From assembly GCA_017591395.1 (NCBI GenBank), contig WEDG01000362.1, positions 1 to 64,000 on the forward strand: a DNA stretch of 64,000 nucleotides. Direction: 5' to 3'. The notes beneath the pieces were generated by a model. The model made no database searches. It saw nothing but the letters and a program-made list of their open reading frames with translations, and was not told the DNA's origin. Made by a program: the position numbers and the translations under genes. How positions within the stretch are numbered: the stretch's first letter is position 1; every line of letters starts with the position of its first letter. This stretch comes from Schistocephalus solidus. Taxonomy: Eukaryota > Platyhelminthes > Cestoda > Diphyllobothriidea > Diphyllobothriidae. Below, in pieces: positions 1-12,536 of this stretch.

Positions 1-1119
1 GCCTTTCTTACTCTTCAATTTGCTCATTTAGCCATGTTTAAGTAAGTGATATGAAGTCAGCTTGTAAATGGTCCATGACCAGTTTGATTCAACTCATTTT
101 GATTTAAAAACTGCAAATTTGTGTACATAATTATCATCTAGTTTTGTTAGTTCGATCTCTGAAGATTTTCGGTTGTTTCTTGCTACATATTTAACAAGAA
201 ATATCCAGTCCACTGTCTGGGTTCAAATCTTTAGGCAATTGCTAGGGCTGTTGACCTGCGTGGTTGCCGTCAACTTCAACGGCTGTTCCCATAAAAACGA
301 GAGCACAATTTTAACGATTTTGTGGTCTACAATTTTCAGGTTAATTTCCACCTCGAACTGACGTGTTTTCAATTCTGTTACCAGTTACCTCCTTTTCATC
401 CAATCGGCGGGAGAGTAATCTGGCTAAAAAATACCTTCCACGATTATTTTTTGTAGTCTGGACTTTCAAGAGAGCAGTAGATCTACCTGCTATTTACATC
501 CAAAGACGACTTTCAACGGTCTTGGTTGCACCTCCGGCGTTTCACTTCTAACGATAGGCCCCAATCAAAGAGCTTTTGGATTTAAACTATCACGGTGTGT
601 TCTTTTGTATCATTCAAAAATTTTTGAATGTCAGCAGATCCTGTTTACCCTTTTTTGGGGTTTCACCAGTAACCTCGGACACTCCCTGAACTACAATACA
701 AAATGATCTGTCAGAGAAATAACCCGTTTATACATCCTGCTTTCTTTTAGTGATGGAGGGTTGAATCATGCACTTTAGTTTCTACATTAGTGTAAAAGAC
801 ACGTTAGTTTGGAATAACTCTTGAGTGGATTGTCCAGTCTCGAAATTCGGGAGTTACTTTCTTGGACTTGACGATTCTACGGCTATACAGATATTTCTTC
901 ACTAAGGATTATTCCACGTCCGAAGTTATTCATAAGAGAAATACAAGCTTCAACGTTCACCTGCTTCTAAGATTCAAACCAGTGGTGTGCTGATTTAATC
1001 TGCTTCCAAACGGGCAAGGATAAGTCACAATAAAGGCTTAGTCGTTGCATGCTCGTTAGAAGTCTGACTGCTGAATAGTATTGCATTGCATTGCATTAAC
1101 GGAAACATGTGGTGACGCA
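1..1119. other. no gene recognised
   Basis: AT-rich sequence with only two short chance-length open frames (near 173-361 and 363-551). Neither resembles a known protein and neither has convincing splice signals. I see no repeat unit shared with the rest of the window. Confidence 0.5.
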
Positions 1120-1853
1120 CCTAACCACTGCACCACATTCTCTTGGAAAACTGGCAGATACAATTGTATACAAACTGAAAAAGATAGCAAATACCGATAT
1201 TCTGTTAATACTTCTCCTCCTGCCAAACGGGCAAAAAGCCTGGTAACACTAATGAATGTCAATTACGAGGATAAAAAGTACATGGAGTGTTTAAATCTCT
1301 TACAGAAATTCCTATTGATAGAGTAAGAGATAAGGAACTTGAAACAAGAAATGGCCGATCTAAAAGAGAAGGTTCCTTGTTTACCCTGCAAAAAAAAACA
1401 CACGTTACAACGTAAATTCCAACATTGCGACTACAGACTTCAGTAAATCAGTAGACATTTCATTCCTTCGAAAGGGAGACCAAACCAGCTCATTCACCTG
1501 ACTACTTTCATCTTGCTCAGACAGAAGCTGTAATGTTCTGAATACACAAACATATGTGGCATCGTTGCTGCATGATACAAAAAGGGTGAAGTTGAAAAGC
1601 TCGTCGAATTTGAAGGACTGAAGACAACGAATTTGAAGTAAAAAATGGCCAAGATGCTTTCACGAAAAATTGGTTTGAACTCCAAAAATGCTCTTTCTAT
1701 CCGATAGACGCTCAAGCGGAATCCTAAATTGGTGATACAGTAGCAAGTGCAGGACAAATTGGCAAAGTTCCAAAAGGGGGTTCACCCTTAACTGTAGGAA
1801 TCATTGCCCCTATTGACGCAAAGAAAATCGTCGACCAGGGCATATATCCTCAA
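1120..1853 (+). mobile_element. CR1-like LINE ORF1 fragment, first copy
   Basis: This stretch matches 2258-3045 over most of its length. Shared landmarks are the CCTAACCACT start, the segment encoding MECLNLLQKF, the segment encoding SKSVDI, and a closing segment around ATCGTCGACCAG. Relative to the second copy it has small deletions and frameshifts, so the protein frame is broken repeatedly. No endonuclease or reverse transcriptase follows it. It is an isolated 5' piece of the element that continues at 2258, and either an independent insertion or a local duplication. Confidence 0.6.
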
Positions 1854-2257
1854 TAAGCTTGCAGAGGTTAGTCGTTCATAAATTATTGTCTGATCAAAAT
1901 CAGTCAATAACCAATATCAAACAAAATATAACGACTGGTTGGTAGCATTGGAATTTTCTCGCAGTTGAACGGTTTTAGCAAATTACTCGTTTATATCTTT
2001 TAAGAGGTCAGTCTTACCAAGTTTAACTAATAGCCGAACAACACACCAGAACAATGCGCTTATAGGTACTCGTATCGACAATTGAAAAGTCCATGATCAG
2101 ATTTACCACTGTCGAATGAGAACTGAAAAATCCATAAATGACAGATTATTATTGACCCAAAAAAATTCTTTACGTGAAACCTTAATTAATATACTGTATA
2201 GTTATTTATTTTCATATATTGCTATTACAATGCCTTTGAAGACAGTTTTACACTTAA
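1854..2257. other. spacer between the two ORF1 copies
   Basis: About 400 bases of AT-rich sequence without recognisable coding or repeat content. Confidence 0.4.
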
Positions 2258-2399
2258 CCTAACCACTACGCCACATTCTCTTGGAAAACTGGCAAATAAA
2301 ATTGTATACAAACTGAAAAGATGGCAAAGACAGATATTCTGTTAATACTGCTCCTCCTGCCAAACGGGCAAAAAGCCTGGTAACACAAAGGAATGTGTA

Positions 2400-3480
2400 G
2401 TACGAGGATAAAAAGGGCATGGAGTGTTTAAATCTCTTACAGAAATTCCTATCAATGGAGAAAGCAATAAGTAACGTGAAACAAGAAATGGCCAATCTAA
2501 AAGAGAAGATTCATTGTTCACCCGGAAAAACCTTAACAACGAGAATTTCAACCAAAGAAATAACGTATGCAAATATAGCTTCCTCAAAACTACCTAATGT
2601 AGAGCTTAAAGACATTGCGTCTACAGAGCTCAGTAAATCAGTAGACATTTTCTTCCTTCGAAAGGGAGATCAAACCAGCTCATGCACCTTAGTACTGTCA
2701 TTGAGCTAAGACAGAAACAGAAATGTTCTGGATACACAAAAATATGCAGAAACATTGCTGAATGATACAAAAAGGCGAAGTTGAAAAGCTCGTTGAATTT
2801 GAAGGACCGAAGACGAAGAATTCGAAGTCGAAAAGGGCCAAGATGCTTTCACAAAAAATGGGTTGAAAAACCGAAATAAGCTCGTTCTTACTGATAGATG
2901 CTCAAGCAGAATCCTCTGTTAGTGATACAGGAGCAAGTGCAGGACAAATTGGCCAAGTTCCCAAAAGGGGTTAACCATTAACTCTAGGAATCGTTGCTCA
3001 TAAGGACGCAAATAACATCGTCGACCAGAATAGAATTCTTCCTGATACTGATGCTCTATCAACAAATCAGAACTCAAAGTCACCAAACAGACATTTCGAC
3101 TGAAAACGCAATCTCGTCATTAAAAAGGCTCCGAGACCACTTCTCTGATTGCAAAGGAAAGAGTAGAACATGACCTCAGTATTTAACGAAAATACTCATA
3201 TTTAATTTTTCAAGGGCGAATGCGTTACAGTGCACAAAGCATTCCGTTTAGGGAAAGCTACTGTTTCACATGAACTATCATCACCAAGGCCTCTTAAAAT
3301 TCTTCTTGAAAATGATGTTCAGGCTAAATGCCTCCTCTCCATTACTCTCACAGGGATGTTTTTCCGCCGGATTATGAACCTATGGAAAGGCACAAAAGGA
3401 AGGTGCTGAGAAGAGAACTGAAATGGAGAACCGAACAGGAGGAAAACGGCTCCAAATAAAGGACGGGGAAATAAGAGTGA
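2400..3480 (+). pseudogene. CR1 ORF1 protein remnant
   Basis: The first open part (about 2419-2709) begins MECLNLLQKF and includes a charged, possibly coiled-coil stretch with EKAISNVKQEMANLKEK. After several stops, the segment at about 3355-3450 reads PDYEPMERHKRKVLRRELKW, a basic Arg/Lys-rich block typical of the C-terminal end of CR1-type ORF1 nucleic-acid-binding proteins. ORF1 proteins bind the element RNA. The frame is broken many times, so no product is expected. Confidence 0.6.
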
Positions 3481-3734
3481 TGAAGAGGTCTTTCTTGTGA
3501 CAGACCCCATACATTACCTAGGTTGGTCCTCACCGAGACAAAGGCCATTAAATACGAAGAACCCAAATGTAGAGAGCTCGTATAACAAAAGGAAGACACT
3601 ACAGAGCTCGATGGACGACTTCTAATCAGAACTCAGCGTGGGCGGGGTGGACACCAGGCCGTATCGTAAAACACTCACAGACTAAAATTAAATCGTACGA
3701 AATGATCAGAAGTCTATATGGAGGAGTTACCCAG

Positions 3735-4440
3735 TCAAATTTCGATGTTTGAATAGCAATGCTCAGAGTCTACGTTTGAAAATAGTCGAAATCCTGGCAC
3801 TATTCTCAGACCGAACACCCGATGTCGTTGCCATTACGGAATCGTGGCTCAACGCCAAAATCGCAGATAGCGAGGTTTCGATAGATGGAATACAGCTCTT
3901 TCGAAAAGATTGAGAAAAAATACAGAGAGTTGGAGTGGCTTTTTACGCTAGGACAGGAATCTCGGCAGTCGAAAGAGCACACATCATCTTCCTTGAACAT
4001 GAATTTATCTGAATAAAGATTAAAATCGTTGGTCAAAAACCTACAATTCTTGACGAACTTCAGACCACCAAACATTCAAAGAGCAGCTGATGAGTCACTC
4101 CTTCATTTAGTTAAGGAGGTAGCAAGTCACTAGGAGGTGCTTATTACTGGAAAATTCAATGCACCTACAGTAGAGTGGGTAACTCTGAAAGTTGACGGTG
4201 CTTCAAATTACTTCAGTAGCAAGCTAATGGATCTAACTCTCGACAGAACTCTGGTACAGAATGTTAACATACCAACGAGATTTAGAGAGAACCAGAGAGC
4301 AAATGTCCTGGAAATAATATTTACGAAGGACTTCTCTAACATTGATGGAGTGTATTCTATTGCATCCCTCGGCAATAGTGACCATAATAAGCTGCTGTGG
4401 GATTACTTCCTTTATTCTCAGCACCAGAAGAGAACGCAAG
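3735..4440 (+). pseudogene. APE-type endonuclease domain of CR1 ORF2
   Basis: Translated pieces match the endonuclease/exonuclease/phosphatase fold of LINEs. The N-terminal part includes LNSNAQSLR and then DVVAITESWL, which holds the catalytic Glu. The later part carries GKFNAPTVEW in place of the usual GDFN-P-W motif, so the catalytic Asp position reads Lys. It ends with LEIIFT and LGNSDH, the His-containing C-terminal motif. The domain would nick target DNA to prime reverse transcription. Stops near 3910 and 4015 and a shift near 4075-4135 break it. Confidence 0.75.
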
Positions 4441-4859
4441 GCAAGCGAAATATATAGAAGGCCGATTTTAACGCGACGAAGAAAGAACTGATATCCGTGA
4501 AATGAGACTGTTTGCTCAAGGCAAATCCGGAGGATGACTGGCGATCATATAAGACGATTTCACTCGATCTGATTGGACGCTTTTGTCCAGTGAATGTGCA
4601 AAATAAAACTATTCGTCCTGCCTGGTTAACGAAAAAACTGAACAGACAGTTAAAATGAAAAATAAAAAATGGAAGGTTTTCAGGGAAACAGGGTCAGCAG
4701 AACATCTCGAGGAATTTCGTCGACAACGAAATGCTGCCAAAAATTATTCATCAGGCAAGGAAGAAATATGAATCAAGAATTATCCAGCTTGCGGAAAATA
4801 AGCCTTAAATTTATTCCATTATATCAGTAGTCAATTAAAAAACAAGGACCTAGTCGCTG

Positions 4860-5640
4860 TATTTAATGAGAATGGTGATGAGGTCGTTGAAAATTGTGCG
4901 AAAACCGAGCACTGGGGTCAGTTCTTCGCCTCAGTATTCACTAGAGAAACAGAGCTTCAGTTTGACAATGTTAAAAGTACTGTTTTAAACACCGCCCCAG
5001 TGCTTGAAGATATACTCTTCGCAGCACTTCCCGTGGATCGAGAACTGCAAAATCTCAAAGAAGCAAACTCATTTGGTCCACACAATATACAGACAAAGTT
5101 CTTGAAATAATTGGCAGGTGACCTCTCAAAACCACCAGCACATATATTTGAGTTGACTATTGAATTAGGGAGACTGCCATCCGAATGTAAGGCAGCAAAT
5201 ATATACCCATATACAAGAGTGGGCTCGAGCTTATGTCAAAAATTATCAGCCTGTCAGCCTAACCTCCATTTGCTGTAAAATAATGGAATGTATAATTAAG
5301 AAGGCAACCATGAAGTTCCTGGAGGAAAACCGATTAGTATCAGAGCTCCAGCATGGCTTCAGACAGAATCAATTTTGTCTTTCCAGTTTATTGCTCTCGA
5401 CAGAACAGTGGACTCGTAAATTGAAGGATGATGTTAGGGTTGATGTCCTCTACACTGATTTCAAGAAGGCGTTTGACAGTGTCAAAAACGAAAGTCTTAT
5501 TTTTTAAATTATCTGAAATTGGAATAGGAATAATACTGCTAACATGGATCTCAGATTTTCTTACAGGGTCCTTGGAGCATGGAATGGACTCCCGGACGAC
5601 GAGGTCCTTTCAGAAACTGTTGAAAAATTTAAATAAGAAT
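4860..5640 (+). pseudogene. CR1 reverse transcriptase remnant
   Basis: The segment begins VAVFNENGDEVV, the linker before the polymerase. It continues through ILFAALPVDRELQNLKEA and a degraded motif 1-2 region, then QHGFRQ and VDVLYTDFKKAFDSV, which is palm motif A with its catalytic Asp. A few codons later the sequence changes to the C-terminal WNGLPDDE-like tail, so motifs B and C are missing. Several frameshifts occur. The domain is dead. Confidence 0.75.
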
Positions 5641-5845
5641 TAGATACTCGTTTGCTGAGAAACTATTGTACATATAATGAAGATTGTATAAGTAGCGGCA
5701 TCTTGTGTCCGGCTGACACATATCAATGACCTTACATTTACATTTGTCAGATTTATTGTTGTTAAAGTTTATCCTATTGCCATTTTTGAATGTGAATAGG
5801 GAGCTCAAGGGCGAAAGCCTAATTCCCACAATAAAGTGACTTGAA

Positions 5846-6113
5846 TATTTGGGGCATTACGAATGAGCGAGCGCAGACGCTTAGCGTGCGTGACTCTGAA
5901 TCCCAAGCAACAGCTTTGCAGAAACAACTGCGCACCCTCGATAGCAGTTATATTATTTGGAATATTAAGCAGGATAAAATTATGCTTGCGTTTTATCCGC
6001 TCTGCAGTTTCGGAGCTACTTACTCCAATGACGTAAAACGCCTGTTGGATAACTGTCTCGGAGTTACTAGTTATAATTTTATTTAACAGGAGATCTATTA
6101 TTTCTTCAGACAA
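5846..6113 (-). pseudogene. CR1-like ORF1 N-terminal fragment
   Basis: Read on the minus strand, this gives about 90 open residues including ERIKRKHNFILLNIP and HAKRLRSL. That pattern (charged KRKxNxIxxxxP, then a hydrophobic span and a basic strand) resembles the RRM-like part of CR1-type ORF1 proteins. It abuts the 3' end of the plus-strand element at about 5850 in opposite orientation. It may be a separate truncated insertion. Assignment is by motif shape only. Confidence 0.4.
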
Positions 6114-6609
6114 GACCTATTATTACATGACGAGGTGTACGCTGAAGCCACCAGAGGATCAAGAATTTCAAGGTGAACCAAATGAATTTTAGAATTTTTA
6201 AAATCTAGAAAAGGCTGAAAAGTCTCGCAAACACCAGCTTCATCTCCCCCACTATTCTTTTACTCAAAGATGGAGGGGAAGCTGCAAGCTTGCACCCTTT
6301 CGTAAGTCTCTTTTGAGACATCGTAAACAAATAGACAGAAGTTTAGTTAAATTAATAGAGCAAAGGAGTTGAGGATTTATAACAGGAAACTTAAAAGGAC
6401 TAATACAGCAGTTAATTTCCTACAGTAAATAGAAAACTACATGCCGGACACGCATTCATGCCACAATTGCGCAAAGTGTAACTCATTTATCCAATTGCTG
6501 ATTTGGGCGTGCACAAATAATAAAGGACAGTAAAAAGAACTTTTTATTGCCAAAGCACATGATAAACATAAAAGCTTCACTTATTTTTCAAAATTGATCC
6601 ACGCGCCTT
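6114..6609. other. no gene recognised
   Basis: AT-rich sequence between two LINE scraps, with no coding or repeat pattern that I can name. Confidence 0.4.
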
Positions 6610-7260
6610 TCACCTTGAGCAGCAGTCAAATGGCGAACGGAGTCACTAAGTCTCGAGAGCTTACACCTAACTTGGTGGATAATCATTCCTAGCAACGTCA
6701 ATATGGCCAATTCCACGGTATTTCTCACACATTTTCTTATTTCCCTTCTTGAAACAGGTACAAGAATGCCAAAACCTTATCCTTGGGATATTCTTCGTCT
6801 CTGCACGCTTGCTCAATCACCTAATGGAGCACGAGCACCCGTGTGGACACAAGCCTTGCCGATTTCTGCGGGAATACCGTCCTCTATGGGTGCCTTGTTG
6901 TTGTGCAACCTCTGTATTGCATCGGCAACTTTTCATTCGGAAGGGGGTAGCACGACCCCGCGTAGACTGGAGAGGGATGAAACTACACTGTTGAGGAGAA
7001 CGAGAGTGTGAAAAAGTTGTTCATAAACATTGAGGAGGTACTCAAAGTGCTCACACCTGCAATCGGCCAGGGCCGAATTGTCAGCAGTTAAAGCCCCATT
7101 CACGTTACGAACAGAATCACTAAGTAAGCTGTTAACTGGTAATAAACGAATAATAAATAATAAAATAAGTTTTGAGGGCTTACCACTAATTTGGCGGATA
7201 ATTTGGTAGAGTTTGCGAGTCCTATCAACGTTTGAGTCCTGATCCAGTGAGATCGGCAAT
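6610..7260 (-). mobile_element. RTE-like LINE reverse transcriptase fragment
   Basis: On the minus strand the translation includes RTRKLYQIIRQISGKPS, then LSDSVRNVNGALTADNSA and RCEHFEYLLN, the linker ahead of the polymerase in flatworm RTE-like LINEs. It continues with ADAIQRLHNNKAP, DGIPAEI and a degraded GILVPV segment, which are polymerase motifs 1-2. The downstream catalytic motifs are absent, and the frame has stops and shifts. It is a 5'- and 3'-truncated relic. The next 200 bases up to about 7470 may be a further decayed part but are not recognisable. Confidence 0.7.
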
Positions 7261-7734
7261 TAAGACCAAAATTTCTTCCGGTTATCCCTTAAAGACTATG
7301 CTCTCATGTTTTGGAGTTGCGGAAAAAAGCATCGCTATGATACCGAGCTTGAGCCGGCTGGGCGGACAACTGCACCGTTTGTTCTCTGCTCCAGTCACTG
7401 CGGCGCCGGTGGGTGAATTCGAGAATTTTCTCGGCTGCTCCATAGACGAACGCCTTCGGTGATGACCATTGGTCACTGCCTTATCTGTCGGTGGGGGTCA
7501 TAAAACGGGACCAGCTTTTTCTGCCTAGGGCGTCAGCATTGCTGGGTTTGCCAGATTTTTGCGACACCAATGAGGCTCTCACGTGGCACTTCGAGTGCAG
7601 AGGAAGGGTGAATTTTCAGCACTACACCGAGGAACATAGGAGCTATGCTGGACCAACCCAGAGGATGTGCACCCAAAAAACCTGCCGCACAGAATATGGA
7701 AGTGGTGGTGGCACACATAGGCCCTGTGCCCAAT

Positions 7735-7905
7735 CCAGCGTCCGGTATTTTTGACTTATTGACGACATCGGACTCAGGGGGATGCGGAAAGAGATAGTGC
7801 AATCGATGCCTCCAATGTCCAAAATTACTATAAATGAATTCACGCGCCATTCATTGTCTCTGCGCTGACTCCATTTGCTGCACGGTGGAAATCGTTTGAA
7901 CCGAC
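7735..7905 (-). repeat. dispersed repeat 'M', copy 1 (diverged)
   Basis: Read on the minus strand this matches the M module at 15345-15515. Shared landmarks are ACCGTCG, TCCACCGT, GCGCGTGA, a GCACT-CTCT block and CCTGAG-CC. It is the most diverged of four copies. No coding potential is evident. Confidence 0.4.
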
Positions 7906-9404
7906 GGTTGACCGAGGGTTGCATGTTAAAATGGGGCCCTGAAGGTTGGGACTCTCTGGTTGCAAGGGTGTCCATGTTGAACTCGGTCAAGTGGCTGTGG
8001 GTCAGTGCACCTGGGGTTCATTGAGGTAGGCTTGCAGCAGAAGCCTTTAAGAAGAAATGAAGTGACTGGACCGTTGTAGCTCCGAAAAAATAGGGTGGCC
8101 TGATAAATTGTGCGGACCAGCCACAGCACTCTAGGAATTTGAGTGCAATCACTATACTGGTTTCAGAATCAGTCATACAAGCTGTGAAGCAGGTCGTCTG
8201 CGACTTATATGAAACTGTATAGGCAACAAGTCTTTTATCGCCAAGGAAGACTTGTTGATGGGCATTTTAGAGCTACTTAAAAACATCGTTTCCAATATTC
8301 AGTTCATGAGAAAGCGAAGGTCCAGCAGTGTACTTTTCCTAACTTTCTTGTCACAAGGTGAACATTGCCTTGTGGTGACTTGAAAAACGTTTTACAAAAC
8401 TTGCAGTAGATTGCTTACTCATGAAATGTTGGGAGAAAATTTGAGGTGCTGGTATGACAAACATTTTATGGCATTATTTATTTGATTGAATTGATGCACT
8501 GAAAGCTGTTCACTAATGAAAATTTCACTTTCGATCTGTTTATTTAGTGGAAAACGGGATGAGAATGGCCAAATCTAACGTTTCTTGCTATCCAGGGATT
8601 TTCAAACACTAGTGAAAGCTACGGAAAAATGTTTTATTTCAGTGTGTTGTAGTATAAAGGAACGTTTAGATAAGCCGGAAAGGGTAGAATATTGACATTT
8701 CTTTGCAAAATGTTAGAATGTATTTTGCCAATCGTTTGTGCATTTTCAATCTTAGAATGGGGCCAAAATGTAAACAGATATAGCAAAAAAACCCAATAGA
8801 GAGAAGTAAGTGATTTTCTTCCTTATCATCAGACATTGCATCCTCTTTTTTTCAGAGAAACCGAAAAACTGGTCGATCGTCCCAATTTCTTCCTTGAATT
8901 GATCGTGGAAAAAGGTTAAGTACGCAGACATTCGATAACGAAATATCTAATTAAAGTGTTTTATTAAAGAGTTACCTTAGTATAAAAGTATTTTCAATCG
9001 ATCATAGGCATATTTATTGCTGAATTATGTTGTGGGTATTTACTTTTCTCGGCAACGAGTTTGTATGTTTCGGTGAGTCTACAAATATGACCAAAACGGC
9101 TATTTGTACAAGAAAGAATGTTTCAAAACTCACCACTTCAGTAAATGCCCTTAATAAATACCTTATCTTGAAGGTTTTGATAATAAAATACAACAACGTC
9201 TGCATTTATGGGCTATGGACAGAAAACACAGGAAATCATAAAGTATTTACCATTATTTCTACGATGATTTGAAACTCATCGTAAACCAACACCCAAATAC
9301 CTATAAAGAAATCTAACAAAAAGAAAGTCCTCTTAATAAGCATAAAATGGTCTGTTTACGAACTCAACTAACAATTCTATATAAATTCATTAGTTGGCGA
9401 CCGG
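7906..9404. other. no gene recognised
   Basis: About 1.5 kb of AT-rich sequence. Open frames near 9014-9272 are short and overlap on both strands, which points to chance. Confidence 0.4.
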
Positions 9405-9726
9405 CCTGTCAGCATGTGAATTTCTGAAATATTTTATTCCTGTGACGTCCCTTTCGGTACAATGAAGCAAAAATCCCTTGGCATCTAAAGCTAGAAAAAT
9501 ATCTCCGTTTAATATATACTTAAGGATAATTTCAAACGTAATTCTACTTTTGTTGCGTTATTCACTAGTTTTTTTACATGGACGGGCCTCCTGTGCAGTT
9601 AAAATTTCAGGTCAATGAACAAACCTGATTTTTCACGTTTTCGGAATTTGCCACTTTTCTGGAAAAAAATGGTATTTCTAAACAACTTAATATAAATTTT
9701 TAAACCACAATAGAGCCTCTTTTTTT
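9405..9726 (+). repeat. non-coding dispersed repeat 'N', left half
   Basis: The segment shares ATTTTATTCCTGTGACGTCC and TTTAAACCACAAT-type landmarks with copies at 28802, 36785 and 63340. The match stops at about 9726 and resumes at 12757, so a later insertion has split this copy. Confidence 0.6.
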
Positions 9727-9727
9727 T

Positions 9728-9905
9728 CAATTCAATTTATTGAGGGAAATAGGCATGGGCCTTTGAGTACCCTATTTGTAACGTAAAATTAAGTGCGGTA
9801 TACAGAGAAACCGTGTGGGTTGCAAAGGTACAAAAGGCGGTCATAAAATTTGACAAGTGGTGCACGACTCTCGAGGGTTAAGATAAATGCCTCATCGCTC
9901 AGGCT
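9728..9905 (-). mobile_element. CR1-like LINE 3' end fragment
   Basis: This matches 46860-47035 closely over about 175 bases. Read on the minus strand it ends with GGCCCATGCCT and CCCTCAATAAATTGAATT, the CR1-type tail seen in this window. At the second copy the adjoining sequence encodes the end of a CR1 ORF2, which fixes the orientation. Only the 3' untranslated part is present here. Confidence 0.6.
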
Positions 9906-9959
9906 CTTATGACATACATATTCCATTACGCGATGTGGAAGTCTTAAGCATTACTATAT

Positions 9960-10345
9960 CTGCTAAGTATTCCAGACCACTGACGATATCGGTCGTGTAC
10001 CGTTCGCCTTATCAGACTTCCGATTAGGATCTCATTCTCATAATGGAACTCTACAAAGCCAGCGAGAAGAAAGATGTCCTCATTGTTGGGGATTTTAACG
10101 CTCCTGGTATTGACTGGAAAACATGTACTGCGCAGGGAATGCCAGATAAATTCAACCACAAACTACTACAATGGGCAACAGACAAACGTCTCTCTCAGTA
10201 CGTCACCTTTGGAACACGGACGAGAGAAGGACAACAGTCAAACTGTCTTGACCTGATTTTTACCCGAGATTAGGAAAATGTGCTAGACCTACAGGATCGA
10301 CCGCCATTAGGGTCAAGTGATCACATTACGCTGTGCTTCGAGTAC
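9960..10345 (+). pseudogene. CR1 endonuclease C-terminal part
   Basis: Open sequence includes VVYRSPYQ, then LIVGDFNAPGIDW with the catalytic Asp and Asn, QYVTFGTRTREGQ, LDLIFTRD, and GSSDHITL with the terminal His motif. Catalytic residues in this part are intact, but a TAG after LIFTRD and the missing N-terminal half make it non-functional. Confidence 0.8.
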
Positions 10346-10929
10346 TCACTGTTTTCCAAACCAAATTTACCCGAAACTTGGGTAAGAAACATTTTGAAGG
10401 GGGACTACTCACTTATATGAGAAGACAACTGTCAGAGATATCCTGGGAAACAGAACTACATGGTGAAACCCATAAAGATGAGACGACATTGAGTTCGTTA
10501 TTGAAAAGGATTGTTTACCTCAACTGTCCTCTCAGGAGAAAGACAACCACGAACCGCCCAAAGTGGATAAACTCAAACTTGCAGGCCTCTTTCAAAAAAC
10601 GAAATCGCTTATGCAGGCGTTCCAGAAAAACCGGCTCCGATGCTCACTTACGGGAATATAAGCAGCAACGCAACGTTTGTAAATGTGAGGCTACTAAACT
10701 GCGGAGGAAATTTGAACTAAACATACTGCAAAAATCGTTGGAACACTCCAAAATGCTATATGGCTACATACGGAGTACAAAGAGAATTCAGGAAATGATT
10801 CCTGCCCTTAGGTCAGCAGACGGAAAACTGGAGACCGACGACCAGGTTAAAGCATCCGTTCTTTCAAATTCTTCAAGGCCATCTTCACCAGAAAGCCTAA
10901 TAATTTTGCTGCTATTCAACCAGTTTGTC

Positions 10930-12536
10930 GACCAATGTGTACCCCCTTCCCTTACTCCTCCACCTCCTCCTCATCCACAATAGAGGACGTAGACCTAGAC
11001 TTTTCACCGACCGTAGTTAAATCCGAATTACTCCGTATAAAGCCTGCCAAGTCACCTGGCCCTGATAGAATTCCTGCATTAGCACTTGGAGAACTTATTA
11101 ACGAACTGTGTGTACCACTGTCCATCATTTTCCAAAAGTCCTTTGAAGAAAGCAAACTCCCGGAAGAATGGAAGTGTGCATTCATCGACCCGATCTATAA
11201 AGGAGGTTCACGACTCGACTGTGGAAAATTACCGCTTTTTCAGTTTACCTTGCAAAGCGTGTAAAATAATGGAGCATATTATCAAGAGGCATTTAATGCG
11301 CTATCTGGAAAACAACCAAATCCTATGCGGTGCCCAACACGGCTTCTGTCCAGGACGTTCCTGTCTCACGAGTGCCCTTCAGTCGCACGAGAAATGGACA
11401 AACGCCACAGATAAGGGTCATGCAGTAGATGTTGTATTTTTGACTTCAAAAGGCCTTTCATAGTGTACCACACGGGCTTCTTTTACAGAAGATTTGGAAC
11501 GTAGGAATTCAAGGAAAACTTTTCAATTGGATCAAGAGTTTCTTGTCTTTCAGAGTACAGAGAGTTGTTGTTGGAGACTCTGGCTCAGAATGGGCAAAAG
11601 TAGAAAGTGGTATTCCACAGGGTTCTGTTTTGGGCCCCCTACTCTTCCTAATCTATGTGAACGACTGTCTCAATGACCTAGATTGTGAAGCTGTCATGTT
11701 TGCACATGACATTAAAATATGGACTGAAGTCAGCTGCGCTGATGACGCAAAAAGGGTTACAATCGTATATCGACAAACTAAGTGCCAGGTCGGCTAGGTG
11801 GCTTCTTAAGTTTAATGTATCCAAGTGCGTGATCCTACACATAAGCGCCAGTCGAAAAATATCTCTGAGACACCAGTACTTTATTAATGGAACTGTATTA
11901 AAAGAGGTCGAAACATACAAAGATCTGGGCATGTGGACAACCGCGAATTTGATGGCCTCAGAACACTGTAAGAAAGCAGTCCAGAAGGGAACATGTACAC
12001 TACATTAGATCAGACGTGCATTTAAAATATTCCCCCCTGATCTCTTTGGAAAAGTCTATGGCGTCTTCGTGAGACCGCATTTAGATTACGGAATACCAGC
12101 CTGGATACCGTGGAGGAAGAAAGATGTTGACATCCTCGAACAGGTGCAACGGAGAGCAACGAAGATGGTTGACGGTCTTAAGACTTTACCGTACCAAGAC
12201 AGATTGAAAAAGCTTGACTTATTTCCTCTTTCCTACAGTCACTTACGGTGTAGCCTGCTCTGGACATTCCGGATTATCCGGGGCCATGATTCCTCCCTGA
12301 GATCGGAGGATTTCTTCGACTTTGCCTGCACAACTCATCTGCGTGGTCATCCTTACAAGGTTAATAGCGAACGCACGCGATTGAACCTCAGAACTTTTTA
12401 TTTCAGCCAAAGAGTGGTACGACCTAAGAACTCGTTACCAAGCGAGACGGTTACCTCTGACAGCAATACTGATTTTAAAAAAGGCTTGATGGCATTATAT
12501 TTGACAAAAGACGACTGTCACAACATGATTACTTAA
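10930..12536 (+). pseudogene. CR1 reverse transcriptase and C-terminal domain
   Basis: Pieces in shifting frames give LRIKPAKSPGPDRIP, FEESKLPEEWK, then QHGFCPGRSC, VESGIPQGSVLGPLLFLIYV (motif B) and CEAVMFAHDIKIW. The last should be the YxDD/FADD motif C, but one catalytic Asp reads His. The C-terminal part has VRPHLDYGIPAW and LEQVQRRATKMVDGL, the conserved thumb-distal block of CR1 and jockey elements. It ends with the open frame 12069-12536, whose RVVRPKNSLP segment marks the ORF2 end. The enzyme would copy element RNA at a nicked target, but it is inactivated by shifts and the Asp change. Confidence 0.85.

Larger units (their letters stand above)
2258..5850 (+). mobile_element. CR1-like non-LTR retrotransposon, decayed
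   Basis: The segment carries, in order, an ORF1 remnant, an APE-type endonuclease, a reverse transcriptase and a short C-terminal tail, which is the plan of a CR1-clade LINE. All frames are interrupted by stops and shifts. The reverse transcriptase jumps at about 5560 from its early palm motifs to the extreme C-terminal segment (W-x-x-LP style, about 5570-5640), so the catalytic YxDD region and thumb are deleted. The 3' end at about 5780-5850 has the form GGGAGCTCAAGGGC then AATAAA, a tail type shared with the other CR1-like elements here. Schistosome SR1 and Perere elements are known relatives of this clade. Confidence 0.8.

Noticed and set aside
8825..8870. CTGATGA on the minus strand near 8830
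   Set aside because: Only seven bases before GAA, too short for stem II.
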